From contig NZ_CP108002.1 in the NCBI RefSeq assembly GCF_041435055.1, positions 3,038,001 through 3,102,000 of the forward strand: a stretch of DNA of 64,000 bases. The letters run 5' to 3'. Every line of letters starts with the position of its first letter. Position 1 is the first letter of the stretch. Origin of the DNA: Streptomyces sp. NBC_00341. GTDB taxonomy: Bacteria; Actinomycetota; Actinomycetes; Streptomycetales; Streptomycetaceae. The position numbers and the translations under genes are program-made. Positions 51,016-59,449 of the stretch are shown piece by piece. Under the pieces are notes generated by a model, which did no database searches, was not told the origin of the DNA, and was given only the letters and a program-made list of their open reading frames with translations.

Positions 51016-51804
51016 TCAGCCCAGGTCCACGAGGTCCACGAGGTCGGCGATGGAGTCGACGACGGTGGACGGCCGGAACGGGTACTTGTCGATGTCCTCG
51101 ACCGTGGTGAGGCCGGTGAGCACCAGGAACGTCTGCATGCCCGCCTCCAGTCCGGCCAGCACGTCGGTGTCCATCCGGTCACCGATCATGGCGCTGGACT
51201 CGGAGTGGGCGCCGATCGCGTTGAGCCCGGTGCGCATCATCAGCGGGTTGGGCTTGCCCGCGAAGTACGGGGCCTTGCCGGTGGCCTTGGTGATGAGGGC
51301 GGCGACCGACCCGGTCGCGGGCAGCGGGCCCTCTGCGGACGGGCCGGTCTCGTCCGGGTTGGTGCAGATGAAGCGGGCGCCGCCGTTGATCAGCCGGATC
51401 GCCTTGGTGAGCGTCTCGAATGAGTAGGTTCGGGTCTCCCCGAGCACCACGTAGTCGGGCTCGTGGTCGGTGAGGACGTAGCCGATGTCGTGCAGCGCCG
51501 TGGTCAGCCCGGCCTCACCGATGACGTACGCCGTGCCGCCGGGCCGCTGGTCGTCCAGGAACTGGGCGGTGGCGAGCGCGGAGGTCCAGATGTTCTCGAC
51601 GGGCACGTCGAGGCCCATCCGGTTGAGCCGGGCGTGCAGGTCGCGCGCGGTGTAGATGGAGTTGTTGGTGAGGACCAGGAAGGGCAGCCCGGACTCGCGC
51701 AGCCGCTTGATGAAGGCGTCGGCGCCGGGGATCGGGGTCCCCTCGTGGATGAGGACTCCGTCCATGTCGGTGAGCCAGGACGAGATCGGCTTGCGCTCTG
51801 CCAT
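51016..51804 (-). CDS. HAD-IIA family phosphatase (NagD-like)
   Basis: The 262-residue protein starts with WLTDMDGVLIHEGTPIPGA (catalytic Asp pair). It has motif II VLTNNSIYTARDL, a cap region with ICTNPDETGPSAEG, and motif IV AMIGDRMDTDVLAGLEAG. These mark cytosolic nucleotide/sugar-phosphate phosphatases of the NagD/PNPase-like group. ATG 51804 (MAERKPISSW) is supported by motif I near the N-terminus. The gene stands alone between the sortase operon and the phosphodiesterase. Confidence 0.88.
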   Translation of the reverse strand: MAERKPISSWLTDMDGVLIHEGTPIPGADAFIKRLRESGLPFLVLTNNSIYTARDLHARLNRMGLDVPVENIWTSALATAQFLDDQRPGGTAYVIGEAGLTTALHDIGYVLTDHEPDYVVLGETRTYSFETLTKAIRLINGGARFICTNPDETGPSAEGPLPATGSVAALITKATGKAPYFAGKPNPLMMRTGLNAIGAHSESSAMIGDRMDTDVLAGLEAGMQTFLVLTGLTTVEDIDKYPFRPSTVVDSIADLVDLVDLG

Positions 51805-51922
51805 GCGGGACTCCTGATGTGCCGTACGCCGGGTGCGGGACGCCGGCGGCACCGCGTTGTGCAGCGCCGGCGTACCCGATTTTAGAGGGTCCGCGTCCGG
51901 GCGTTCCGGCCGCGGCTCCGGA

Positions 51923-53422
51923 TCAGCCGGAGGTGACCTTCACGCCGTCGACCACCCAGAACCAGTTGTTGCCCCCGGTGTACCGGAACCGGACCTGGGC
52001 GGTGGAGGCTCCGGCCGGGACCTTGAGTGCGATCGACTCGTTCACGGAGACGGTGTCCGAGGTGTACGTCTTGACGGAGACGGGTGCGGCGCCGTCGTAG
52101 GAGACGAGGACCTCGCCCTTCTGCGGGGCCTCCTGACGGTAGTGGGTGGTGTAGGCGAGGGTGGCGGTGCGGCCGCCGGTGACCGGCCAGGCGGGGCTGA
52201 CCAGAGTGGAGTCGAAGGTGCCGGTGTAGCTCTTGTCGACCCATTCGTCGCCGTCTGCGACCGCGAAGACGTTCCGGGCCCGGACGTTGGTCTCGCGCCA
52301 CTGGCCGCGCTCCGCGGCGGTCCAGAACTCGTCGGTGGTGAAGGTCCAGCCGCGCCATTCGGTGACGCCGCCGGTGCCCATCGCGCTGTTGTCGATGCTC
52401 CATCCGGCGGGCGGGGTGTGGGTGAAGCCGAGGACCGCGGCTCCGGTGCCCGTCTCGTCCACCCGGGTCTGCAGCTTCGGGCGCAGCGTGTCGAAGGCGT
52501 CGGGGGACGGCTGCTGGAGCGGGCGCCCGTCCAGGCCCCAGGCCGGGGCGATGGCTATGCCGAGGTGGGCGAGGGCGGAGGCGGCGACGTCCGGCATCTT
52601 GATGTCGTACCGGGTCGAGCCCGCGGTGATGCCACCGCCGGTCGCGATGAGGAAGGTCTGCCGCTCGGCCGCGCTGGCCCCGCCGTGGCCGCCCGCGTCG
52701 GTGTGCCCGTGGTCGGCGGTGATCATGATGAGCCAGTCCTCGGAGCCGTAGGTGGCCCGGCCCTTCACCGCCGCGACCAACTGGCCGACCTGGGTGTCGA
52801 CGCCGTGGATCGCGGCCAGGTACTCGCTGCTGGCGGCGCCGTAGCTGTGGCCCGCGTGGTCGACGTTGTCGAGGTGGACGAAGACCGCGTCCCGGTTGCC
52901 GCCGGCCAGTTCCGCGGCGGCCCGGCTGGTGGTGCCGGTGTCGTACTCGGCGTCCGGGGTGGAGACCCGGGTGTCGACCTTCGAGGAGAAGATCGTGTCG
53001 GTGACCGGGTTCCAGGAGGCCACGGCATACGTCGAGAGCGCGGGCTTCGCCGTCTCGATCCGGGTCAGGAAGTCCGGGTACCGGTCGAAGGCGTTGCCGG
53101 TGAACTCGTTGTTCTTGACGTGGTGCTTGTCGGGCCAGACGCCGGTGATGATCGTGGACCAGCCGGGGCCGGACAGGGTGGGTGCCATCGGGTCGGCGTA
53201 GAGCGGGCTGACGGAGGTGAGTCCGGCGGCCATCAGCGCGTCGAGGTGGGGTGCGTCGGCGTCCTTGATTCTGTTCAGCAGGGCGCCGTCCAGGCCGATG
53301 ACCAGGACCTTGGGGGTGCGGGCGGCAGCCGCACCGGCGACGCCCGCGGCGGCGAGCGGTGCGGCGGCGGCGAGGGCGGCCGCGCTCATGAGGAGTGTGC
53401 GGCGGGACATACCTGAGGTCAC
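51923..53422 (-). CDS. Secreted alkaline-phosphatase-superfamily phosphodiesterase (NPP-like)
   Basis: The 499-residue protein has a Tat signal (SRRTLLMSAAALAAAAPLAA). The metal and nucleophile motifs are VIGLDGALLNRIK, DPMAPTLSGPGWSTIITG (nucleophile Thr), NVDHAGHSYG and ITADHGHTDAGGH, as in nucleotide pyrophosphatases and phosphonate-monoester or phosphonoacetate hydrolases. The C-terminal ~150 residues form a beta-sandwich module. GTG 53422 has GGAGG 5 bases upstream. A site nearly identical to that of the phosphonate uptake operon lies ~75 bases upstream, so I infer it releases 2-aminoethylphosphonate or a related compound outside the cell. Confidence 0.78.
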   Translation of the reverse strand: MTSGMSRRTLLMSAAALAAAAPLAAAGVAGAAAARTPKVLVIGLDGALLNRIKDADAPHLDALMAAGLTSVSPLYADPMAPTLSGPGWSTIITGVWPDKHHVKNNEFTGNAFDRYPDFLTRIETAKPALSTYAVASWNPVTDTIFSSKVDTRVSTPDAEYDTGTTSRAAAELAGGNRDAVFVHLDNVDHAGHSYGAASSEYLAAIHGVDTQVGQLVAAVKGRATYGSEDWLIMITADHGHTDAGGHGGASAAERQTFLIATGGGITAGSTRYDIKMPDVAASALAHLGIAIAPAWGLDGRPLQQPSPDAFDTLRPKLQTRVDETGTGAAVLGFTHTPPAGWSIDNSAMGTGGVTEWRGWTFTTDEFWTAAERGQWRETNVRARNVFAVADGDEWVDKSYTGTFDSTLVSPAWPVTGGRTATLAYTTHYRQEAPQKGEVLVSYDGAAPVSVKTYTSDTVSVNESIALKVPAGASTAQVRFRYTGGNNWFWVVDGVKVTSG

Positions 53423-53462
53423 GAGATCCTCCGTCGAAGTGGTGGGGGCACACGGAAAACCC

Positions 53463-53496
53463 GTTCAACTCCCCGCTGGTCGACGAGGAGTTGAAC
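53463..53496 (-). other. Inverted repeat in the phosphodiesterase 5' region
   Basis: Arms GTTCAACTCC (53463-53472) and GGAGTTGAAC (53487-53496) pair perfectly around 14 bases, between the operator-like site and the start codon. It may be an mRNA hairpin or a second protein site. Confidence 0.5.
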
Positions 53497-53514
53497 TTGG
53501 GCCTAGACCCGTTA
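53493..53514. promoter_or_regulatory. Shared operator-like site, copy B (phosphodiesterase)
   Basis: The plus strand reads AACTTGGGCCTAGACCCGTTA; on the minus strand the core is GGGTCTAGGCC. GCCTAGACCCGTTA is identical to the site before the FAD oxidoreductase (59371-59384). GTCTAG-type cores are typical of GntR/HutC operators (compare the DasR box GGTCTAGACC), and the only HutC-type regulator here is encoded at 59.5 kb. Confidence 0.65.
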
Positions 53515-53572
53515 TCTTTTCGCGATGATCCGCCGGAGGTCCAGACCCCTGCGGTGAATGATCCGGCAACGG

Positions 53573-54634
53573 TCAGCTGCCGGTGGCCGACTTCCAGGCG
53601 TCCACGTACGAGTCGAGGTTGGCCGCGATGTCCGACCAGTCCGGCTCGAAGACCTCGACCCCGTCCATCAGCTTCTTCAGCGCGACCGCGTTGGGGTCGC
53701 CCGCCTCGATGTCCTTGCGGGCCGCGAAGCCGCCGCCGACCGCGCTGACGTCCTGCTGGGCCTGCTCGCCGAGCATGAAGTCGAGCAGCTTCTTGCCGTT
53801 GGCGCTGTGCGGGGCCTTGGTGACCAGGCCTGCCGCGTACGGCAGGGCGAAGGTGGTGGGCTCGGCACCGGCCTTCGCGGGGAACCAGATGCCGAGGTTC
53901 GGCATGTCCTTGGACTGGGCGTAGTTCATCTGGACGTCACCGTTGGCGGCGAGGAGTTCGCCCTTGTCGACCTTGGGCGCGAGCTTGCCGGTGGAGGCGG
54001 ACGGGCCGACGTTGTTGGCCTGGAGCTTCTTCAGGTACGCCATCGCCGGCTCCTTGCCGCCGAAGTCGTGCATGGCCTTGATGAGTACGGCGGTGCCGTC
54101 GCCGGCGACGCCGGGGGTGGAGTACTGGACCTTCTCCTTGTACTTCCCGTCGAGCAGCTCCTCCCAGGTGGCGGGCGGGGTCTTCAGCTCCTTCGTGTTG
54201 TGGATGAAGCCGAAGTAGTTGTTGACGACCGAGGTCCACTTGGAATCGGACGCCTTGTCGGCGCTCGCCACCTGCTCGGAGCCGGCCGGCTCGTACGCCT
54301 GGAGGAGCCCCTTGGAGTCGGCCTGCTGGATGAACGGCGGGAGGGTGATCAGCACGTCGGCCTGGGTGTTGGTCTTCTCGCGGACGGCGCGCTGCACCAT
54401 CTCGCCGGAGCCGCCCTCCACGTACTCGACCTTGATGCCGGTCTTCTTCTCGAAGTCCTTGAAGACCTTGTCGTACCAGCCGTCGCCGTTCTCGCCCTTG
54501 AGGCCGTCGGCGCTGTAGACGGTGACGACCTTCGCGTCGGAGGCGGCGGAGGAACCGCCGCAGGCGGACAGCGAGGCGGCGAGGGCGAGCGCGATGGCGC
54601 CGGCGGCTACGGGCCTGAGGTGGTTCTTGCGCAT
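53573..54634 (-). CDS. 2-aminoethylphosphonate ABC transporter substrate-binding lipoprotein (PhnS-like)
   Basis: The 353-residue protein has a lipoprotein signal (ASLSACGG) and a bacterial solute-binding fold of the iron/phosphonate type (VVTVYSADGLKGENGDGWYD ... KYKEKVQYSTPGVAGDG ... VQMNYAQSKDMPNLGIWFP). It is the last gene of a six-gene minus-strand run and lies 42 bases after the second permease. Substrate assignment follows from the PhnX-like and FAD-oxidoreductase genes in the same operon. Confidence 0.82.
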   Translation of the reverse strand: MRKNHLRPVAAGAIALALAASLSACGGSSAASDAKVVTVYSADGLKGENGDGWYDKVFKDFEKKTGIKVEYVEGGSGEMVQRAVREKTNTQADVLITLPPFIQQADSKGLLQAYEPAGSEQVASADKASDSKWTSVVNNYFGFIHNTKELKTPPATWEELLDGKYKEKVQYSTPGVAGDGTAVLIKAMHDFGGKEPAMAYLKKLQANNVGPSASTGKLAPKVDKGELLAANGDVQMNYAQSKDMPNLGIWFPAKAGAEPTTFALPYAAGLVTKAPHSANGKKLLDFMLGEQAQQDVSAVGGGFAARKDIEAGDPNAVALKKLMDGVEVFEPDWSDIAANLDSYVDAWKSATGS

Positions 54635-54676
54635 GGGATTCGTATCTCCTGGAAAACGTGTCAGAGCGGGGGGAGG

Positions 54677-55474
54677 TCAGCGGTACGAGGCCCTGGTGCG
54701 GATGCGGGAGACCGCGAACAGCACGAGCAGCGTCGTCGCCATCAGGACCACGGCGACGGCGGCTCCGGTGAAGAGCGAGCCGCGGTCGGTGGCCGCGAAG
54801 ATCTGTACCGGAAGGGGTGTCCAGTCCGGCGGGTAGAGCATCATCGTGGCGCTCAGCTCGCCCATGGAGAGGGCGAAGCACAGCCCCGCGGCCGCGGTGA
54901 GCGACGGCAGCAGGAGCGGCAGTCTGATGCGCCACAGGACGTACGCGGGCCGGGCGCCGAGGCTGGCGGCGGCCTGTTCGTACATCGGGTCGAGACGTAC
55001 TGTCGCGGCCGAGACCGACGAATAGGCGAACGCCGTGACAAGAACGGTGTGCGCGAGGATCACGATCCAGCGCGTCCCGTTGAGCAGCACCGGCGGCCGG
55101 CTGAACGCGACGAGCACGGCGAGCCCGACGACGACCGACGGCACGGCCACCGGCAGCATGAACAGCGCGTCGAGGAACCGTTTCCCGCGCCGCCCCAGCG
55201 AGGCCGCGGCGAGCGCCGCCCAGGAGCCGACGAGCAGCGCGAGGAGGCTGGCGGTGACGGCGGTGACCAGGCTCGTGGTGAGCGCCTGGAGGGAGTCCCC
55301 GGCGGTCGCCGCGTCGTAGTGCTCCAGCGTGGGCCCGGAGGGGAACGCGCCGGACCAGTTCGTGGCGAACGAGGCGGCGAGGACGACCAGCAGCGGCACC
55401 GCGAACAGTGGGACGAACAGCAGCAGGAACACGGCCCAGGTGGCCCACTTCCCGGTACGGCTATGCACCAGCAC
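54677..55474 (-). CDS. ABC transporter permease (phosphonate operon, second)
   Basis: The 265-residue membrane protein has six hydrophobic segments. The EAA-type loop is MYEQAAASLGARPAYVLWRIRLPLLLPSL. It starts with ATG 55474, overlapping the first permease stop by 14 bases. Confidence 0.85.
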   Translation of the reverse strand: MLVHSRTGKWATWAVFLLLFVPLFAVPLLVVLAASFATNWSGAFPSGPTLEHYDAATAGDSLQALTTSLVTAVTASLLALLVGSWAALAAASLGRRGKRFLDALFMLPVAVPSVVVGLAVLVAFSRPPVLLNGTRWIVILAHTVLVTAFAYSSVSAATVRLDPMYEQAAASLGARPAYVLWRIRLPLLLPSLTAAAGLCFALSMGELSATMMLYPPDWTPLPVQIFAATDRGSLFTGAAVAVVLMATTLLVLFAVSRIRTRASYR

Positions 55475-56345
55475 GTCGGCTCACCACCCGGTACAGGCTG
55501 TAGAGGCCGACGGAGATCGCGATGTTGACGACGGCCACGACGCAGGCGGCCGGGTAGTCGGACTCCAGGATCGCCTTGCTGTAGACGAGCATCGGCAGGG
55601 TGGTGACGCCCTTCGCGCCGGTGAACAGCACGATGCCGAACTCGTTGAGGCACATCACCAGGACGAGGCTGCCGCCCGCCGCGAGCGCCGGGAGCGCCTC
55701 GGGCAGGATCACCTGGCGCACGATCCGGGCCGGTCCGGCGCCCAGCGAGGACGCCACCTCCAGTTGCGCGGTGTCGAGCTGGGAGAAGGCGGCGAGCAGC
55801 GGGCGCATCACGAACGGGGTGAAGTAGGTGATCTCGGCCAGGAGTACGCCCCACGGTGTGGTGAGGAAATGGAAGGGCCCGTCGGCCGCCCCGGTGGCCC
55901 CGGTCCACAGGCCGTTGGCCATCCCGGCGTTGCCGTAGATGAACAGCAGGGCGAGCGTGATCAGGAAGGACGGGAAGGAGAGGAAGACGTCGACGAACCG
56001 GGCGACGGCCTTGCCGCCGGGGAACGGTACGAAGGCGATGACCATGGCGAGGACGAAGCCGAGGACGAGGCACCCGACGGTCGCACCGGCCGCGAGCCAC
56101 ACGGTGGTGGTGAGCGCCGAGCGGAAGGAGGCGGAGGCGAAGACCTCGGTGTACGGGGCGAAGGAGGTACCGCCCTCGTCGGGGCTGAAGGACTGCCGGA
56201 CGACGAGGAGGAGCGGGTAGAGGAACACGACGGCGAGCACGGCGACGGGGGGCATGGCCCAGAGGTTCCGGCTCGTCCGGCGTTTGAGGACGGACCCGCT
56301 GTCGGACGCGGCCGCCCTGACGTCCCCGGTCACGGCGCTAGCCAT
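55461..56345 (-). CDS. ABC transporter permease (phosphonate operon, first), N-terminus built from a dispersed repeat
   Basis: The 294-residue membrane protein has six hydrophobic segments and the EAA loop TAQLEVASSLGAGPARIVRQVILPEAL. Residues ~17-25 (GSVLKRRTS) are encoded by a copy of the 25-bp dispersed repeat otherwise found in the 12.6-12.9 kb intergenic array. It lies immediately before the first membrane helix (MPPVAVLAVVFLYPLLL). ATG 56345 overlaps the ATPase stop by 8 bases; a later start after the repeat is possible but has no ribosome site that I can see. Confidence 0.82.
   Translation of the reverse strand: MASAVTGDVRAAASDSGSVLKRRTSRNLWAMPPVAVLAVVFLYPLLLVVRQSFSPDEGGTSFAPYTEVFASASFRSALTTTVWLAAGATVGCLVLGFVLAMVIAFVPFPGGKAVARFVDVFLSFPSFLITLALLFIYGNAGMANGLWTGATGAADGPFHFLTTPWGVLLAEITYFTPFVMRPLLAAFSQLDTAQLEVASSLGAGPARIVRQVILPEALPALAAGGSLVLVMCLNEFGIVLFTGAKGVTTLPMLVYSKAILESDYPAACVVAVVNIAISVGLYSLYRVVSRRAGA
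56272..56296. repeat. Dispersed 25-bp repeat copy inside a coding region
   Basis: GGCTCGTCCGGCGTTTGAGG plus ACGGA matches the intergenic array unit at 12623 except at the 5' end. It is read on the minus strand as permease codons for VLKRRTS. Confidence 0.85.
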
Positions 56346-57423
56346 GGGACGCCCCCGCCCCGGCAGGCAGCAGCACCGCGTCCGCCGCCGCGAAGTGCAG
56401 CGTCACCGTGTTGCCCAGCGCAGGCGTCTCCCGCAGCTCCCGGACGTCCGCCTTGATCCGGTGCCCGTCGATGTCGACGTACAGCCGGTGGGTGGAGCCG
56501 CGCCACTGGACCTCGCAGATCGTGCCGGTCAGCGCGTTGGGGCCGGCGCCGAGCCCGACCAGGTGCGGCCGGACGCAGAGCGTGGCGGTGACGCCCTCGG
56601 CCACCTCGCCGGTGGGTACGGCGAGTGCGTGCCCGGCGAAGTCCACGGTGTCGCCGGTCTTCGTGACGGTGACCGGCAGCAGGTTGGCGTTGCCGACGAA
56701 CGAGGCGGTGAACTCCGTGCGCGGGCGCCGGTACAGCTCCTGCGGGGTGTCGCAGTCCCGCAGCCGGGCCCGGTCCATGACGGCGATCCGGTCCGCGAGG
56801 GTGAGCGCCTCGACCTGGTCGTGGGTGACGTACAGGATGGAGACGTCGGGCAGTTCCCGGTGCAGCCGGGCCAGTTCGGTGAGCATCCCGGAGCGCAGCT
56901 GGGCGTCGAGCGCGGAGAGCGGTTCGTCGAGCAGCAGGACGCCGGGGCGGATGGCGAGGGCGCGGGCGATGGCGACGCGCTGCTGCTGGCCGCCGGAGAG
57001 TTCGCGCGGGTAGCGGCGGGCGTACCCGGCCATGCCGACGAGTTCGAGCGCCTCGGCGACCCGGCCCGGGATCTCGGACCTGTCGGCCTTCTGGGCCTTC
57101 AGGCCGAAGGCGACGTTGTCCTGGACCCGCAGGTGGGGGAAGAGGGCGTAGCTCTGGACGACCATGCCGATGCCGCGCTTGTGCGGCGGCAGGGCGGTGA
57201 CGTCGCGGTCACCGATGAACACCCGCCCGGAGGCGGGCCGGACAAATCCGGCGACGGCGCGCAGGGCGGTCGTCTTGCCGGATCCGGAGGGCCCGAGCAG
57301 GGCCATGACCTCGCCGGGTTCGACGGTGAGGTCGAGGCCGTCCAGGACGGTGTTCCCGCCGTACGCGACGCTGACCCGGTCGAACCTGATGCCGCTGCGG
57401 ACGGCCGTGGCCCCGCCCGTCAC
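56338..57423 (-). CDS. ABC transporter ATPase (PhnT-like, phosphonate uptake)
   Basis: The 361-residue protein has Walker A GPSGSGKTT, Q-loop VVQSYALFPHL, signature LSGGQQQRVAIARAL, Walker B VLLLDEPLSALDAQ, switch YVTHDQVEAL and a C-terminal TOBE-type domain (~250-350). This is the PotA/FbpC-like architecture used by 2-aminoethylphosphonate importers. GTG 57423 overlaps the hydrolase stop by 4 bases. Confidence 0.88.
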   Translation of the reverse strand: MTGGATAVRSGIRFDRVSVAYGGNTVLDGLDLTVEPGEVMALLGPSGSGKTTALRAVAGFVRPASGRVFIGDRDVTALPPHKRGIGMVVQSYALFPHLRVQDNVAFGLKAQKADRSEIPGRVAEALELVGMAGYARRYPRELSGGQQQRVAIARALAIRPGVLLLDEPLSALDAQLRSGMLTELARLHRELPDVSILYVTHDQVEALTLADRIAVMDRARLRDCDTPQELYRRPRTEFTASFVGNANLLPVTVTKTGDTVDFAGHALAVPTGEVAEGVTATLCVRPHLVGLGAGPNALTGTICEVQWRGSTHRLYVDIDGHRIKADVRELRETPALGNTVTLHFAAADAVLLPAGAGASHG

Positions 57424-58172
57424 GCCTCGGCCCGCGCGATCAGGTCCGGCAGTTCGGCCACGGAGCCCAGCACGTGGGTGGCGCCGCTGCGGGTGAGCCG
57501 GTCCTTGTCGTGGGCGCCGGTGAGGACGCCCGCGACGATCCCGGCGCCGGAGCGTACGCCGCTGAGCATGTCGTACGAGGTGTCCCCCGCGACGACGGTC
57601 CGGCGGACGTCGTCCACCGCCCCGGTGCGCAGGAGCGCGGCGAGGACCATGTCCGGGTAGGGGCGGCCGCGGCCGCCCGCGTCGGCGGGGCAGAGGGTCA
57701 GCTCGACGAGGTCCTGCCAGCCGAGTGCGGTGAGGATCGCGTCCTGGGTGGTGCGGGCGAATCCGGTGGACAGGACCACGGTGCGGCCCTCGGTCCGGAG
57801 CCGCTCGATGGCCTCGGGGGCGCCGGGGACGGGGGCGATGAGGCCGCCGTCGACCAGTTGCCCGTACGCCTTCTCGAAGGCGGCGTTGGCCTGCTGGGCG
57901 AGGGCCTCCTCACCGAAGAGGTGCCGGAACACGGTGATCTTGGACTCGCCCATGGTGGCGCGGACGTAGTCGAGCTTCTCGGCGTGGTCGTCGGAGCCGG
58001 GCCGCACACCGAGGTGTTCTGCGGCGGTGGAGAAGGCCCGCTCGACGAGGCCGCCGTCGGCAACGGTGGTGCCCGCCATGTCGAGGACGATCAGGTTGTG
58101 GGTGCTGCGGGTGTCGCTCGCGCTGCGGGTGTTGTTCGTGCCGTGGGTGTTGTTCGTGGTCAACTTCTTCAC
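57420..58172 (-). CDS. phnX: Phosphonoacetaldehyde hydrolase-like HAD enzyme
   Basis: The 250-residue HAD protein would cleave the C-P bond of phosphonoacetaldehyde to acetaldehyde and phosphate. The nucleophile motif is IVLDMAGTTVADGG. MGESKITVFRHL aligns with the MGxxKI segment that carries the Schiff-base lysine in true PhnX. RPYPDMVLAAL and VVAGDTSYDMLSG are the later HAD motifs. The first ~25 residues (KKLTTNNTHGTNNTRSAS) are a Thr/Asn-rich repetitive extension not typical of the family. GTG 58172 overlaps the FAD oxidoreductase stop (GTGA). It may be the related phosphonatase-like branch rather than classical PhnX. Confidence 0.8.
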   Translation of the reverse strand: MKKLTTNNTHGTNNTRSASDTRSTHNLIVLDMAGTTVADGGLVERAFSTAAEHLGVRPGSDDHAEKLDYVRATMGESKITVFRHLFGEEALAQQANAAFEKAYGQLVDGGLIAPVPGAPEAIERLRTEGRTVVLSTGFARTTQDAILTALGWQDLVELTLCPADAGGRGRPYPDMVLAALLRTGAVDDVRRTVVAGDTSYDMLSGVRSGAGIVAGVLTGAHDKDRLTRSGATHVLGSVAELPDLIARAEA

Positions 58173-59293
58173 CAGCCCAGTTCGTTGGCGGTCGTTTCTG
58201 CGATGGCGGGCGAGCAGGTCATACCGCGTCCGCCCGGTCCGGTGACCAGCCAGACGCCGTCCCGTACCTGCTGGCGGTGGACGACGCGGCCGGTGTCGGT
58301 GCACTGGGCGTAGACCCCGGCCCAGCGGCGGCGGATGCGCGGCAGCGGGCGGCCGAGGAAGGACTCGACGACCGCGGTGAGGTGCTCGTACGGCTCCTCG
58401 ACGGTGTCGAAGGCGAAGGGGTGCTCGTACTCGTGGGTGTCACCGATGGTCAGTCCGCCGTCGCGGCGCTGCACCATCAGGAGCTGCATCCGGTGCTCCG
58501 CGGCGGTGGGGGCCTGGGGCTGTCCGGCGTTGAGGGCGTCGAGCGCCTCGCCCCGGTAGGCGGGGTAGTAGCGGAAGCTGTCGGCGTCCGCGACGGACGT
58601 GGTGAGCTTCTCGCCCAGTGCGTCGGTCTGCATCATCTGGAGGCGGACCCGGCGCACCGGCAGGTCGGGACCGGCCAGTTCGCGGACGAGCCCGCCGAGC
58701 CAGGCACCGGTGGCCAGGACGACGGCGTCGCCGGTGTGCACGTCGCCGTGGTCGTCGCGGACGGACGCGGCGCCGACCACCTCGCGCACCTCGCGGCCCC
58801 CGAGGTAGGTGTACCGGCCGGAGGCCAGCAGTTCCCGCTTCAGGGCGAGCTGGGCGGTGCGCGGTTCGACGGCCGCGTCCCGCTCGCACCACAGGGCGGC
58901 GCGGAAGTCGCCGCGCAGCGCCGGGTTGATCGCGCGGGCCTCTGCGGCGGTGAGCAGCTTGTAGCCGCGGGCGGCCGCGTCGGGGCGGGCGACGGCCGCC
59001 TCGGCCACCGCGGTCTCCCGGTCGGTCCGCAGCGGGGTGAGCGAGCCGCAGGCGCGGAAGCCCAGGTCCGGTACCCGCTCCCCGATGGACTCCCACAGCT
59101 CACGGGCGCGGAGCGCGGTCTCCAGCTCCTCGCCGCCGGCCCGGCCGCTGACCCATATCTGTCCGAAATTACGGAGTGACGCTCCGCGTGCCTCGCTCTC
59201 GCGCTCGATCTGTACGACCTCGTGGCCGCGGCTGACTGCGTGCCAGGCGTGCATGGTTCCCACCACGCCGGCTCCTACGACGATGACTCTCAC
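58169..59293 (-). CDS. FAD-dependent amine oxidoreductase of phosphonate clusters
   Basis: The 374-residue protein has an N-terminal dinucleotide site (VIVVGAGVVGTMHAWHAVSR) and the DAO/glycine-oxidase-like fold to the end, with the C-terminal FAD motif VTGPGGRGMTCSPAIAE. Members of this family occur next to PhnX-like hydrolases and aminoethylphosphonate transporters. They are thought to oxidise aminoethylphosphonate or its N-methyl form to phosphonoacetaldehyde, replacing the transaminase PhnW, which is absent here. GTG 59293 is chosen as the Rossmann motif starts at once, with GAGGAGCG upstream. First gene of the operon. Confidence 0.82.
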   Translation of the reverse strand: MRVIVVGAGVVGTMHAWHAVSRGHEVVQIERESEARGASLRNFGQIWVSGRAGGEELETALRARELWESIGERVPDLGFRACGSLTPLRTDRETAVAEAAVARPDAAARGYKLLTAAEARAINPALRGDFRAALWCERDAAVEPRTAQLALKRELLASGRYTYLGGREVREVVGAASVRDDHGDVHTGDAVVLATGAWLGGLVRELAGPDLPVRRVRLQMMQTDALGEKLTTSVADADSFRYYPAYRGEALDALNAGQPQAPTAAEHRMQLLMVQRRDGGLTIGDTHEYEHPFAFDTVEEPYEHLTAVVESFLGRPLPRIRRRWAGVYAQCTDTGRVVHRQQVRDGVWLVTGPGGRGMTCSPAIAETTANELGW

Positions 59294-59362
59294 GACGGCA
59301 ACGCTCCTCGGGACGGGTGACCCGTACGGATCGGTACGGCAACGGGAGGGTGAACTGAGCCC

Positions 59363-59385
59363 CAAACTTGGCCTAGACCCGTTAC
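59363..59385. promoter_or_regulatory. Shared operator-like site, copy A (phosphonate operon)
   Basis: The plus strand reads AACTTGGCCTAGACCCGTTA ~75 bases upstream of the FAD oxidoreductase start. It differs from copy B at 53.5 kb by one inserted G and shares the 14-base run GCCTAGACCCGTTA. It lies between the GntR/HutC gene stop and the operon. Confidence 0.7.
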
Positions 59386-59449
59386 GTTCCCGTTATCGGA
59401 GTGAGTCGATCTGCCGTCCAACCGTGTTACGTGTCGGGCCTGTCGGCCG

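Noticed and set aside
53558..55528. 656-codon plus-strand frame opposite the phosphonate permease and binding-protein genes
   Set aside because: It is a shadow of two well-supported minus-strand genes with recognisable motifs.
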